Source of the DNA: Vanilla planifolia
Lineage: Eukaryota > Streptophyta > Magnoliopsida > Asparagales > Orchidaceae
DNA length: 64,000 nucleotides
Direction of reading: 5' to 3'
Assembly (NCBI GenBank): GCA_023846275.1
Contig: JAIUJO010000071.1
Location: 555,671 to 619,670, forward strand
Shown here: positions 1 through 10,672 of the stretch, piece after piece
Numbering within the stretch: the stretch's first letter is position 1
Layout of the letters: every line of letters begins with the position of its first letter
Translations under genes and position numbers: made by a program
The notes under the pieces: generated by a model
Databases searched by the model: none
Told to the model about the DNA's origin: nothing
The model's input: the letters and a program-made list of their open reading frames with translations, nothing else

Positions 1-1015
1 AATAAATAGAGTTAATATATATTTATAATGTAACACATGTATGGTATATATGAAGGCTTTTAATTAAATAAAATATATAAGTCATAAAGTATGAAAAATT
101 ATATCATTGATCTCAAATATTTCTTATACTTGTTATATATTATGTCTAATGAAGATAATATCTAAGAATTTTGACATTGTTTGTTATTTAGTTAACATTT
201 TAAATTACACATATTAATAAAATCATATTAAATTAAATATCATCATGTACTTTAAATTTTTTTATTATAGTATGATAATAAAAAAATGTTGAATTTTTGT
301 TGCATTTAAATTATATTTAGTATTATATATGTTTAACATTTTAACATTAAGAAATACTATATGTTAAATTTTTTAGTTAAAAATTTTATGCAATGTTTTC
401 TTACTCTTTGTATCTAAATATCTCTCACATTCTCATATTTTCTGATCTCTCACATTACAATCTCATATTTGCAAGCTATTCTCTATCTCTGTCTTCCACT
501 AACCCCCTTTCTTCTTTTTTTCTATTTGTTTCTATTTTTCACATTGTTATTTAGTCTCTCCATTAGTTTTATCATCTTTCTATTATTATTCTTCTCTCTA
601 TTTCTCTCCTTTATAACCATAACTATCTCTCTTTAAAAACACGTATCTTTAACACCATTATGTCATTTTTAAGCACCAACAATGACATTAATTAAGAAAT
701 CATTTGATTTAAGCACTTTGATATATACATATATACTAATTAATATATTTTGTTATTGTTTTTAATTAAACAAATAATTAACATTCATACTAATTCTTAG
801 GTATGAATGTTTAAATTAAAGAAAATATTAATATAAATAATTTCTAATTACTTTATTATAAATAAAATATGGATATTCAAATATATTACTACAAATATAA
901 TAAAATTAAAATATTTTTTTTAAAACTATATGTGCTTAATAATCTAAAACATTTCTTGATTAATCCTTTATTTTTTGGGAAAAAATCACACAAGAATGAT
1001 TTTCTAACTTTTGTT
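1..1015 (+). repeat. Partial array unit: AT spacer, TC block and leader before 5S copy 1
   Basis: The window opens inside a unit. Near 139 the sequence tatgtctaatgaagataat matches the spacer motif that recurs at about 4655, 7920 and 9350. A pyrimidine block follows at 397-634. The last part (about 955-1015) is a decayed 5S leader (aaaaaatcacacaagaatga). Nothing else is seen here. Confidence 0.6.
397..634 (+). repeat. Pyrimidine-rich (TC) block 1
   Basis: The + strand is dominated by C and T with repeated tctctcacattctca motifs. The same block recurs in most units at the same place, downstream of the AT spacer. Confidence 0.65.
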
Positions 1016-1129
1016 TACATGTAAGACCACCATTATTATAATTTGAATGTCATTAGAATTACAAAATTTTGCATGCTTTGGTAATAGTAGCATAATGTTG
1101 GATGACCCTTTGAGTAGTTCTCATGTTTC
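1016..1129 (+). pseudogene. 5S rRNA-like pseudogene, copy 1
   Basis: This segment lines up with a plant 5S rRNA gene along its whole length. It reads gtaagaccaccattattata at the 5' end, then cattagaattac (5S catcagaactcc), gcatgctttggtaatagtag (5S gcgtgcttgggcgagagtag) and gttggatgaccctttgagta (5S atgggtgacctcctgggaag). Most differences are C to T or G to A. A T-run (1135-1140) sits just past the 3' end, where a Pol III terminator would lie. It is too altered to encode a functional 5S rRNA. Confidence 0.8.
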
Positions 1130-1709
1130 ATATATTTTTTCATTGTAAAACTTTTAATTAGAAAAGAAGTTGATTTTAGTAATATGTTAATATTCAAGAA
1201 TAACATAATTAAGAATTAAGTTTTATGATCTTCATTTTCGTTATTATTTACTATTATCACCTTTATTTGATATAACCAATTAATAACTACAATATAACTA
1301 AAATTTATGTGACATAACTTTTATCGACTATAATAAAGTATAATATGTATAATTTATATATATATGTATATCCTTTGTACTAATGTTTTTTAAAAATAAT
1401 AATAATTTATTACTTAAAATTAACTACTAAAACTTATATCATGAAAATGAAATATTATGTTCATATTATGGTAATATCGAAAAATAATAAATACATTTAA
1501 CACTTAATTTATTTTAAAATTTTATGTATTAATAAAATAATATTATATCAATATTCAACTTATATTTTAAATCTTTACAGCATAAGAACATACTTTAAAT
1601 CTACGAATGGTAGTTACATTTTATTAACATTTAATTTTTCATATTTCTAACATGTTCATGTAAAAAAATATTTTAAATTTAATTATTTGAAATAAAATTT
1701 ATTAAATTA

Positions 1710-1968
1710 TTCCTTTCACTTTTTCTTTATCTCAACATCTCTCATGGTTCATGTGGTTCTCTCTCCCACTATCACTATCTACTTATCTCTAAATACTTAA
1801 TCTATTTATCTTTCCCTTACCCTCTTCTTGTTTATCTTTCTATTTTATCATTTGTCTCTTTCTTTCACTTTGTTATATATTCTATCTTTTATATCTTCTC
1901 TTTCTCCTCTCTCCTTTTCTCTATTAATATTTTCTTCTCTATCTCTTTTATCTATCTATGACTCTGGC
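1710..1968 (+). repeat. Pyrimidine-rich (TC) block 2
   Basis: C/T-rich + strand with ctcaacatctctcatgg and tttctcctctctccttttct. It occupies the same unit position as the other TC blocks. Confidence 0.65.
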
Positions 1969-2365
1969 TAAATTACAATTTTCTTATCGCCATCACCACA
2001 ATCACTTATTTTAGCAGCATTAACTAATATGAATAAAAATATCTCACATGTTATACTCTTCAATGTATATTTTACATAATAGATATATTATTTGTAAAAA
2101 ATTAATAATTTTTTTTATTTATAAGAACTATTATTTAGTAGAAATAATTCTCTTATATAAATATTTACTTTGAGATAAGTAAGAATACAAAAAATTTCTT
2201 ATTAATTTAATAAACTTGTGTATTAATATTGGAATATAAAAAGATATATATAATAAAAATGAAATTACTTGTTAACATATTTTTTGGATGATAATTTAGA
2301 AGCTTAATTGAATAATTATTATTTTGAGACAATAATGAATTAGTATAAGTTTCTTAGGTTCGATA

Positions 2366-2392
2366 TGCATTTACAACAATACCAACATTTCA
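2366..2392 (+). pseudogene. 5' stub of a 5S-like copy
   Basis: After a recognisable leader (ttattattttgagacaataa, about 2317-2336) the text tgcatttacaacaataccaa corresponds to the tgtgcatgtgtgaccacaccag start of other copies. Homology then stops and AT spacer follows. This is read as a unit whose 5S gene was deleted after about 25 bp. The call depends on the leader, since the stub itself is short. Confidence 0.4.
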
Positions 2393-2825
2393 TTTATTTT
2401 TTTATTATGATAAAATATAAATTTATTTTCAAAATAAATTAACTCAAAATTTTATATGCTTTAAGTTCTTTTAATGTACAAAATAATGTAGCTAAACAAA
2501 ACATTATATAAAATAATTATAATTAAACTTTTTGTTTTATATTTTATTATTTAAAATAAATTAAATTTTAATTAATTTTTTTATATGAACTATATTTTGT
2601 GGAAATAATTCCTCCTCATGAATATTTATTTGAATAGAAATAAAAATATACATAATATTTTAAAATTTTCATATAATTGATATCTTAATATTAAAATATA
2701 CTATGCCATATATAATAAAATTAATGATTTTACAAGTGTAAATGCATGATAATTTAGAACAATGTTTTAATAATTTATTATTTTTTAGACAGTAAGCAAA
2801 CAGGTATGATTTTCTAGCTTTTCCA

Positions 2826-2938
2826 TGGATGTTTAACCATGCCAGCGATATCGCATTAGATCACATTAGAAATCCATATTTAAGCAATCTTGAGAGATAG
2901 TGTTGAAATTGGTGACTTCTTGGGATGTTATAATTTTC
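2826..2938 (+). pseudogene. 5S rRNA-like pseudogene, copy 2
   Basis: The segment keeps aaccatgccagcgatatcgc near its start, attagatcacattagaaatc (5S ggatcccatcagaactcc), taagcaatcttgagagatag (box A region) and aattggtgacttcttgggat (5S atgggtgacctcctgggaag). It is full length and collinear with the gene, but many C and G positions have changed. The usual 3' T-run is replaced by ataattttccatac. Confidence 0.8.
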
Positions 2939-4156
2939 CATACATTATTTTAAAGCATTATTGTTTCTATTAAATGGAACTTGATTTAAATAATAAGTAA
3001 AAATTGATGAAGAACAAAATTATGAAATTCATTCTATAATTTCCATTTTAATGATTACTTATTGATAAACAATACTTGTTTCAACTATAATGAATTAGAA
3101 TTGATATATATTTATAGCACTATGTAAATATTTTGTATAAGTTTTTTTGGTATAATTAAAAATATCATAAAACATTAATTACCAAAAATGATATCATTAA
3201 TATGAAATTTTATTTATATTTATTATCTATCTTATGTGGCATTTTGATAATATATCAAAATAATGATATTAATTATTATTTCATTAATAATTCAAATTAT
3301 CCATACTATTGAAATAATATTAAATTAATTGCAACTTGTACTTTAAACCTTTATAATATATGAAAGTACTACAAAACATTAAATTTTCGTTATTTAAATA
3401 ATACATAGTGTTACTTATGTCTAGCATGTTAAATTGATAAATATTATTTAACAAATTATTAAGATATAATATTTTTTTAATTATTTCACTCATTTCATTC
3501 GGTTTATCTCAATAGTTCTCACATTCTTTCACTTTCTTTTCTCTCCTATTATCATTCTCTTATTTTTCTATCCATCCTTAAATTATGACTTTCGCCCACC
3601 AACTATCTATTTTATTGTTTATTTTTTTAATTTCTCTCCTTATCATTTTGTTTTTCCTATGTTCTCTTTTTCTCTTCTTTTTATTTGCTAATCTCTCTCC
3701 TCTCTCCCCATCATGGGTACATCCTTATGTCCCTCTTTCCTATCCATTACTCTTTTTTCTAGTAAACTTTTCTCTAATCACTATTATCCCTACTTTTTGA
3801 ACCATAAAATAAGATTAATTAAGAAATCTCTTTTGCTACTTAATTCAATAAATGTTATTATAATAAATATATATTTCCACAATTATTAATAATTAATTTA
3901 ATTCTTCCCTCAAAGAACTATAGTTTTGTAGAAATAATTCATATGTTTGAATGTTTATTTTAAATAAAATTTTAATACAAATAATTTCTTATTAATTTAA
4001 TATAATTAATGTTTTAATATTGGAATCTATTATGACATTTATTGTAAAAATGAAATTAATTTTAAAAGTGTATATGCATGATAATTTAGTAAATTTCTTA
4101 AATAGTTCATTTTTTCATGGAAATAATCACATAAGAATGCATTTCTTGATTATTGT
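2939..4156 (+). repeat. Spacer between 5S copies 2 and 3
   Basis: A standard unit spacer: AT-rich section, a spacer motif near 3233 (cttatgtggcattttgataa), a pyrimidine block (3483-3797), then attaagaaatctcttttgct and the leader gcatgataatttagtaaatt (about 4077). At about 1.33 kb from copy to copy this is close to the basic unit length. Confidence 0.65.
3483..3797 (+). repeat. Pyrimidine-rich (TC) block 3
   Basis: A long C/T-rich tract. Read in frame it gives a 71-codon hydrophobic peptide (3585-3800) made of Leu, Phe, Ser and Ile, which is what any TC tract yields. There is no other sign of coding. Confidence 0.65.
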
Positions 4157-4275
4157 GAACATGTGAGACCATATCAGAATTATAAACCAAGATCTCATTA
4201 GAATTCCAAGTAAAGAATGCTCTTGTGAGAGTAGTATTAGTATTACTGACCTCTTGAAAAGTTCTTGTATTACAC
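4157..4275 (+). pseudogene. 5S rRNA-like pseudogene, copy 3
   Basis: One of the better-preserved copies. It contains atgtgagaccatatcagaat, aagatctcattagaattcca (5S ggatcccatcagaactccg), gaatgctcttgtgagagtag (5S gcgtgcttgggcgagagtag), tattagtattactgacctct (5S tactaggatgggtgacctcc) and gaaaagttcttgtattacac at the 3' end. A T-run follows at 4280-4285. The internal promoter region is still readable but carries several substitutions. Confidence 0.85.
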
Positions 4276-4811
4276 AAATGTTTTTCATAACATTCTTTTT
4301 TTCAAATAAGTGACAATAGATTATAAAAATATTTTAATATTCATATGTAACCTAATTATGAGTAGTATATAATAACTTCAATTTAAGTTACTATTTATTT
4401 ATATTAACTACAGAAATTTTTATTATTTTTAAATAATGTTAATAAAAACTTCATATAATACAATAAAATAATTAATTTATTAAAATTTAATTATGCATTA
4501 CAAAACTTTTATCAAACATAATAAAGAAGAATTAATATATATTTATATAATTATGTGCATAAATAATATATAATATAATAATATATTATATAGCATAAAC
4601 TTTCTAAAATTATTCATGAATATGGAAAAATTATTTATATTGATTATCAATATTATGTCATATGATGATAACATCTTAAAAGAATAATAATATTTGTAAT
4701 TTAAATAATTTCTAAATTACACAAATTATTAAAATAATATTAAATTAAAAACATTTTAATATCAATAAATACTATATGTTAAATTATTGAGACATACATC
4801 TTTTATTTTAT

Positions 4812-4918
4812 TATTTCTCTCACTTAATTCTCTTTATCACGAAAACTCTTACTCTCAATTTTCCTATTTTCAATTCTTAATTATCCTTGTCTTCCTAATC
4901 TCTTTGCCTTTCCCTCAT
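4812..4918 (+). repeat. Pyrimidine-rich (TC) block 4
   Basis: A short version of the block (tctcacttaattctcttta, then tcctaatctctttgcctttc), followed directly by AT spacer. Confidence 0.55.
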
Positions 4919-5228
4919 AAACTACATGAACATATATCATGATTATGATGTATTAGTTATATTTGTTATACATATTTTGTGATGTGAACATGAAATCTTA
5001 TAATAATGATATTTAATTTTCTTAATCTTTTCAAGTTATGCATATTAATAAAAATATAATGAAGTTATTCTTATGCATAAATACTTTAAAAGTTTTTAAA
5101 ATACTAAAATTCTTAAGAACCATGAATTTTTAATTCAATAAAATAATGTTTTAAATTATATTTGTATAAGATTTTAATATAACAAAAGTACAATAAGCTA
5201 AATCATTAAAATATAATTTTATTTAGTT

Positions 5229-5469
5229 GTTTCCCTCATTTATTCTCTATATCTTAATACCTCACGTTATCTCACTTCTCTCTTTTATTATCATTCTCTT
5301 TTTTTGCCCTTCTACTATCTATTGGTCTTCTAAACACTTTATCTCTTTATCCCTCTTTATTTTTAAATTTCACACTCCTTCATAATGTTATTTATACATT
5401 TTACTCCATTTATCTTATCCCTTTGTTCTCTTTTTCTCTATCTCTACATTCTATCTACTCCTTCATTGA
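5229..5469 (+). repeat. Pyrimidine-rich (TC) block 5
   Basis: Contains tctcacttctctcttttatt and tctctttttctctatctcta. It is the second of three TC blocks in one inter-5S spacer. Confidence 0.6.
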
Positions 5470-5640
5470 CATGATTAGTGTGTTCCACAAAACACATAAT
5501 TGACTTTAATTATGTGTTAATATTAACAAATAACAGAATTATGATTGTAATTTTATAGTTTCCATTTTAGCTTGTATTTAATAATGCTATATAACAATCA
5601 TTAAGATTTTTATATAATTTTAAATAAAGTACATCAAATG

Positions 5641-5768
5641 AATCAATATTTTCTTTTGCCTCTCTTTTTCTCTTTTTCAACTTTCAATCAATTCTCTCTT
5701 CTGCCTCTGTTAATATTTCTCTCCTTATATCTCTCATATTTATCAAAACTCCCTCTTTCTTTTGGTAT
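5641..5768 (+). repeat. Pyrimidine-rich (TC) block 6
   Basis: The third TC block in the same spacer (tgcctctctttttctctttt). The hydrophobic 73-codon open frame here (5638-5859) is a by-product of composition. Confidence 0.55.
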
Positions 5769-6153
5769 ACAAAAGTACTTCACCATTATCATTTTTCTTA
5801 CATCTCAATTAATATTATTTATGAAAACTATTATGTTATATACTTTAAAATATTTTTAAAATAATAAATTTATTTTTTAATTTATAATAATAAAATAATG
5901 TAATTTTTTTATTCATAAGCACTATAATTTAGTGAAAATAGTTCTAATATTTGAATGTTTACTTTAAGGGAAGTAACATTACACATAATTCATATAAATT
6001 AAATATAAATAATGTATTAATATTCAAATATGTTATGGCATCTAAAATAAAAGCATTTTGAAGTATTCATACATGATAGTATAGAACATTTCTTGAAGAG
6101 TTTATTATTCTGAGTACAATAATCACATTAGTTTGATTTCTTTGCAATTATAT

Positions 6154-6264
6154 GTATGTATGACCAAATTAGCATTATTCCTCTAGTCCACATTAGAACA
6201 AGTTTAGGCTGGTTTATGTGTGGTATTAGGATAGTCAACTCTTGAAAGTGCTCTTGCGGTTACA
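6154..6264 (+). pseudogene. 5S rRNA-like pseudogene, copy 4, with internal deletion
   Basis: The 5' part reads tgtatgaccaaattagcatt and ctagtccacattagaacaag (5S ggatcccatcagaactccg). The box A region is shortened to agtttaggctggtttatgtg, a loss of several bases. The 3' part keeps ggtattaggatagtcaactc (5S gtactaggatgggtgacctc) and gaaagtgctcttgcggttac. This is a decayed copy. Confidence 0.75.
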
Positions 6265-6402
6265 CACGCTTTTACAACATTAATGGTTTAATGAGTAGTA
6301 GATGTTTTTAATAATATATTAATATCCATAAATAACATATTTATGAAAGATATTTTATAAATTACATTTTAATTTTTAAATATTGATGTTAACTTTATAA
6401 CA

Positions 6403-6403
<1 letters not shown>

Positions 6404-6442
<39 letters not shown>
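6404..6442 (+). repeat. (ATT)n microsatellite
   Basis: About 13 uninterrupted ATT units inside the AT spacer, at a place where other units read atcattatcatttt. It probably arose by slippage from that motif. Confidence 0.9.
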
Positions 6443-6890
6443 GTAACTAAATAATAACTTAATATACTTTAATTTTGGGGAACATAACTTATATCAATTA
6501 TAATAAAGTAGCATTATTGTATATTTATAGTTGTATATAAATGTCATGTATAATGGTATTTTAATATAATAATAGTATATTATAGAACATAACAACCTAT
6601 AACTATGTCATGAAAATGAATATTATTTTCATTTATTATTTATGTTATGTAATATGAAAGAAGATCTTAGAATAATGTTATTTTTTATTATTTCATTAAC
6701 TTTTAAAATTACATGAATTAATAAAATAATATTAAATTAATAACCAACATATACTTTAAACATTTCTAATAAACTAAAATTTTATGAATCATCAAATTTT
6801 TTATCTAACTAATATTTAATATTATATATTTTTAATATTTTAATATGAATAAATAAAATAAGTTAAACAATTTAGATGTAGTTTTCATTA

Positions 6891-7155
6891 TTTCTATAAC
6901 TTCTTTCACTTCGAATAAAAATTCTCATATTCTCTCACTTTCTTTCCTTACCTATTGTTAGTCCTTCATTTGCCTTCCCTTTCAATATCAATTTGTCTTC
7001 CCCTAACCTTCTATCTCCTTTATCTCCCTCTCAATTCTCTTTTTTCTCATTCTCTTCATTCAATCATTACTTGCTTCTCTTTATCTCTTCATTATCTATG
7101 CATGGGTCTCTGTTCTCTAATTTATCTAATTCAATCTACATTCTCTCATTTTTTC
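6891..7155 (+). repeat. Pyrimidine-rich (TC) block 7
   Basis: C/T-rich + strand including ttctctcactttctttcctt, and tctcattctcttcattcaat. It yields a spurious 70-codon Leu/Ser-rich frame (6955-7167). Confidence 0.65.
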
Positions 7156-7435
7156 TACATCAATTAAACTAAGAAAATATATATTCTATTATTTATAATT
7201 AATAAATAATTTAATGTTTTGCTTACAAAAACTATAATTTAATGGAAATATCTCTTATTTGTGAGAGTTTACTTCAAAATAAATAATAATATAAATAGTT
7301 TATCATTAATTAAATGTAATTAATGTATAGATATTAGAATATATTATGATATATATAATAAAATAAAAAATATTTTTTTGAGTAATTGAAAATTTTAAAT
7401 AAAATAAAAACATAAATATGGTTTTCTTGTATTTA

Positions 7436-7553
7436 TATACAAGTGTGACCACACCAGCATTATAGCTTTGGATTACACAAGAACTGTAAAATTAAGTATG
7501 GCTAGCCAAGAGAGGTATAGGGATGTTTGAACTCTTAAGAAGTCTTCATTTGC
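7436..7553 (+). pseudogene. 5S rRNA-like pseudogene, copy 5
   Basis: The 5' end is very close to the gene: gtgtgaccacaccagcatta (5S gcgatcataccagcactaa). It continues with ttggattacacaagaactgt, attaagtatggctagccaag (5S gttaagcgtgcttgggcgag) and ataggg, then atgtttgaactcttaagaag (5S atgggtgacctcctgggaag) and tcttcatttgca. A few bases are missing in the intermediate element. Upstream, tttatatac resembles the TATA-like element of plant 5S genes but is unremarkable in such AT-rich DNA. Confidence 0.85.
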
Positions 7554-8841
7554 AAATATTTTAAATAAATATTAATTTTTTAATGAATAATTATTAACTT
7601 TAATAATTTATCATCATTCATAAATAACATAATTATGGATAATATTTTATAATTTCCATTTTTAAATATTATTTATTAAAATTGCCCTTATGACAACATT
7701 ATTGTGTTCATGTAGTATTAAATACAACTATTCATAGGTATAATAAAATAATAAATATAATATAATTTTATTATGGGCAATATTACATTTATTAAATTTA
7801 ATAGTAAATACTTCTCATTTATAAAAGTATTTTCAATATAATAATAATAATATATTATATAACATAATCTATTTAAAACTATTATGAATGTGAAATATTA
7901 TTTATGTTTATTATCTATATTATGTCATGTGAAGATAATATCATAAATCCAGGAAATTATCTCTTATTTTACCAACTTTTCAAATTATATATCCATAAAT
8001 AGTATTAAATTAATGGACAACACATACTTTGAACTTTTTTTATATCATAAAATACAACAAAATTCAAATGATTGTTTTGTTTCACAAATATTTAATTTAA
8101 GATATATTTAACATTTCAATATTAATAAAAAATTTTAGTTAATTTTTTATATATAATTTTTATTTAATTTTTTGTCTCACTTTTTTCTTTTTATCTTAGT
8201 ACATTTCACACTCTATCACTCTTTCTATATTTATAATTCTCTTATTTATCTCTCTTTATCTTTTTATCTTCTCCACACCTTATCTCTCCTCTATCTTTTT
8301 ATTTTTTTTATTTCTCTTTAACATTATTATATGTTCACTCTATCTCTACTATCATTTATCTCTCCTCTCTTTTTCTCTGCCATCATTTAATCATCTCTCT
8401 CTTCTTTCTTTCTCCTAATATTCTTTTCTTTATTTCTTGCTCAAAATACACTAATCTCCATCCGCATTATCTCATTTTTAGAATAAATAATTAATATTAA
8501 TTAAAACATCTCTCAAGCTATGCATTTTAATATATTTTTAATATAAAAAACATATACTTAATTATTCATAATTAATTTTTTTTATTTTATTATTTATATA
8601 TATTATTATTTTTCTAAAAATAATTCCAATTTATGGCTGTCTGTTATAATTGAGATAGAAATATATGTGATCTCTTATTAATATAATGCAACAAAAGTAT
8701 TAATAATACACTATATTATGACTAATAAAATAAAAAATAAAAGTATCTTTTAAATGTTTTAGGCATGATAGTTTAGAAAAATTCTTTAACATTTCATTTT
8801 TTTTAAGATAGTAATTACTAGTATAACTTTCTAACTTATGT
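7554..8841 (+). repeat. Spacer between 5S copies 5 and 6
   Basis: A standard unit: AT section, the motif tatgtcatgtgaagataata (about 7921), a pyrimidine block (8173-8470), attaaaacatctctcaagct, then the leader gcatgatagtttagaaaaat (about 8764). Copy-to-copy distance is about 1.4 kb. Confidence 0.65.
8173..8470 (+). repeat. Pyrimidine-rich (TC) block 8
   Basis: C/T-rich, with tatctctcctctatcttttt and tctctcttctttctttctcc. Same unit position as the other blocks. Confidence 0.65.
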
Positions 8842-8960
8842 GTGTTTGTGTGACCACACCAGTACTATTGTGTTAGATCGCATTAGAACTCCAAAATTAA
8901 TCTTACTTGGGTAAGAATATTAATAGGATTGGTGAAATCTTTAAAAATCATGGTGTTTCA
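8842..8960 (+). pseudogene. 5S rRNA-like pseudogene, copy 6
   Basis: Full length: tgtgaccacaccagtactat (5S gcgatcataccagcactaat), ttagatcgcattagaactcc (5S ggatcccatcagaactcc), aaaattaatcttacttgggt (5S cagttaagcgtgcttgggc), ataggattggtgaaatcttt (5S taggatgggtgacctcct), and aaaatcatggtgtttcatat. A T-run follows at about 8966-8971. The segment just upstream of the start is tgtgtttgtg, a small TG-rich patch. Confidence 0.85.
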
Positions 8961-9828
8961 TATAGTTTTTTTAGCATTCATTTTTCTTATAAATATAGAT
9001 AATTTTATGATATGTTAATATTCTTAGAAAACATAATCATGAATAATATTTTATAATTTTCCTTTTAGATTTTATTATTAATGTTAACTATATAACATCA
9101 TTATCATTTCAATTATGTATTAGATATAGTGTGACATACGACATAATAAAATAATATGTTTATTATAATTTAATTGTGTGAAACAAAATGTATATCAATA
9201 GTTATAAAGTAGAATTTATATATATTTATAATTGTATACTCATGATGTATGTAAAAGTTTTTTTAATAAAATAATAAATATTATATAACATAAAATATCT
9301 CAAAATATAACATGAATATTGAATATTATTCATATTTGTTTTGTAGATTATGTCATATGAAGACAATTAGTTAGAATAAACATATTATTTATTATTTAAT
9401 TAACTTTTTAAAATTTTACATATTAATAATGCAATATTAAATATTAAATAATGCAAACTTTAAAAATTTGAAATTTATTAAAATACCCCATTCTATTTAT
9501 CTTAATAGCTCTCACATTTTTCTCTCTTATTATCATTCACTTATTTGTCTCCACATTTCATAGCTCTTTCTCTTCCCAACACAGTATCTTTCACAAAACA
9601 TAGTGGAAATTATTACTATGTATGAAGATTTATTTTTAGTAAATATATAAGTTCATAATTTCTTATAAATTTAATATCACTAAAATAGAAACATTGGAAT
9701 ATATTATCTCATTTTTAATAAAAATAAAATTATTTTTTAAAGTGTATATGTATGATAATTTAGAAATTTTATTGAACAGTTTGTTATTTTGAGATAATAA
9801 TCACAATAGTTTCATTTTCTAGCATTTG
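8961..9828 (+). repeat. Spacer between 5S copies 6 and 7 (short unit)
   Basis: At about 1.0 kb from copy to copy this is the shortest unit. The spacer motif tatgtcatatgaagacaatt is present (about 9350). The TC block is reduced (9487-9595), and the segment between it and the leader (atgataatttagaaatttta, about 9753) is shortened. Confidence 0.65.
9487..9595 (+). repeat. Pyrimidine-rich (TC) block 9
   Basis: A reduced block (atagctctcacatttttctc, then tttcatagctctttctcttc). Confidence 0.55.
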
Positions 9829-9947
9829 TATGCATATGCAACCACACCAACAAAAAATATCAAAATCATTAGGACTAAAAAGATAAGTTTTGGTTGGGTG
9901 AGAGTTGTTTAGGATGAGTGCTCTCTTGAGAATTTCTTTTATTGCAT
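9829..9947 (+). pseudogene. 5S rRNA-like pseudogene, copy 7
   Basis: Reads tatgcatatgcaaccacacc, then aacaaaaaatatcaaaatca (strongly decayed), ttaggactaaaaagataagt and tttggttgggtgagagttgt (5S gtgcttgggcgagagtagt), ttaggatgagtgctctcttg (5S ctaggatgggtgacctcctg), agaatttcttttattgcat. The 3' half is much better preserved than the 5' half. A T-run (9952-9957) follows. Confidence 0.8.
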
Positions 9948-10091
9948 ATATTTTTTCATAGCATTCATTTTCTAAGGAATGAGAGCTTCTTTTAATAAGA
10001 TGTTAGTTTTAGTTAATGAATATCATAATTATATAATTTTATAATTTTCCTTTTTTTATTAAAAATAAGATTAACTTTATAAAATTGTTAT

Positions 10092-10152
10092 TATTTTCTT
10101 TATATTCCTTATTCCCCTTTTTATCGCTCTTCTCCATCTCTATCTTTTAGTT
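10092..10152 (+). repeat. Pyrimidine-rich (TC) block 10
   Basis: A short block (tttttatcgctcttctccat) that follows the 5S unit after only about 145 bp of AT spacer. It marks a deletion form of the unit, like the one at 14.8 kb. Confidence 0.5.
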
Positions 10153-10560
10153 TTATTATTTTATAGTAAAAGTATTAAGATAATATATTAGAATTTTTGG
10201 AAATACTAGCTTATGACATATGTTATTATAGGTTTGTATTAATAAATATATAAGCTTCTGTGCATTTAAAGTATAATAAAAATTAATCACACTATTTTTT
10301 ACTAACTTGTAAAATTATTTTATTAGTCATCATATGTTTTTTTAGTTTTTTAAAAAAAATTAATTATATTTAAAATCATGTACAACAATGAAAAATGATC
10401 TTTACAAATATTAATGTGTAATAATGTAACTTATGTATCTTAGTTTATAATTAATATTAAAAATATAGTATTTTTTAAACAAAATGCACATGACGACTAT
10501 AATTATTGTTCGTTATTATATGTATTTTTCAAAAACTAGAGCATATAATTTAAAATACAA

Positions 10561-10672
10561 ATATTCTCTCTTCTTTTTACCATCTCTTCTCTCTATATAT
10601 AACTCCATTCATCTCTTACTTATCTCTTTTCCCTCCTTGATTATCTCTCTTCCTATTTCATTATAGTTAGCT
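10561..10672 (+). repeat. Pyrimidine-rich (TC) block 11
   Basis: The block that ends the B module (ttctctcttctttttaccat). Equivalent junctions occur near 13.89, 15.40 and 16.52 kb. Confidence 0.55.

Larger units (their letters stand above)
1130..2825 (+). repeat. Spacer after 5S copy 1, including an extra truncated unit
   Basis: The spacer holds the T-run, a long AT section, a pyrimidine block (1710-1968) and then a second leader at about 2287 (gatgataatttagaagctt) that runs into only the first part of a 5S segment. A third leader (about 2743, gcatgataatttagaac) then precedes copy 2. So one unit here lost most of its 5S gene. No open frame of interest. Confidence 0.6.
4276..6153 (+). repeat. 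Spacer between 5S copies 3 and 4, with duplicated late modules
   Basis: This spacer is longer than usual because the late AT module and the pyrimidine block are repeated: TC blocks lie at 4812-4918, 5229-5469 and 5641-5768, separated by AT text. The motif tatgtcatatgatgataaca is near 4655. The leader (catgatagtatagaacattt, about 6073) precedes copy 4. No 5S segment was found inside. Confidence 0.6.
6265..7435 (+). repeat. Spacer between 5S copies 4 and 5
   Basis: A unit of about 1.28 kb from copy to copy. It contains an ATT microsatellite (6404-6442), the spacer motif tatgtaatatgaaagaagat (about 6647), a pyrimidine block (6891-7155) and a shortened leader. The leader around 7370-7435 is partly deleted compared with other units. 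Confidence 0.6.

Noticed and set aside
7425-7440. A TATA-like 5S promoter upstream of copy 5
   Set aside because: The text tttatatac is expected by chance in DNA this AT-rich, and the downstream gene is clearly decayed.
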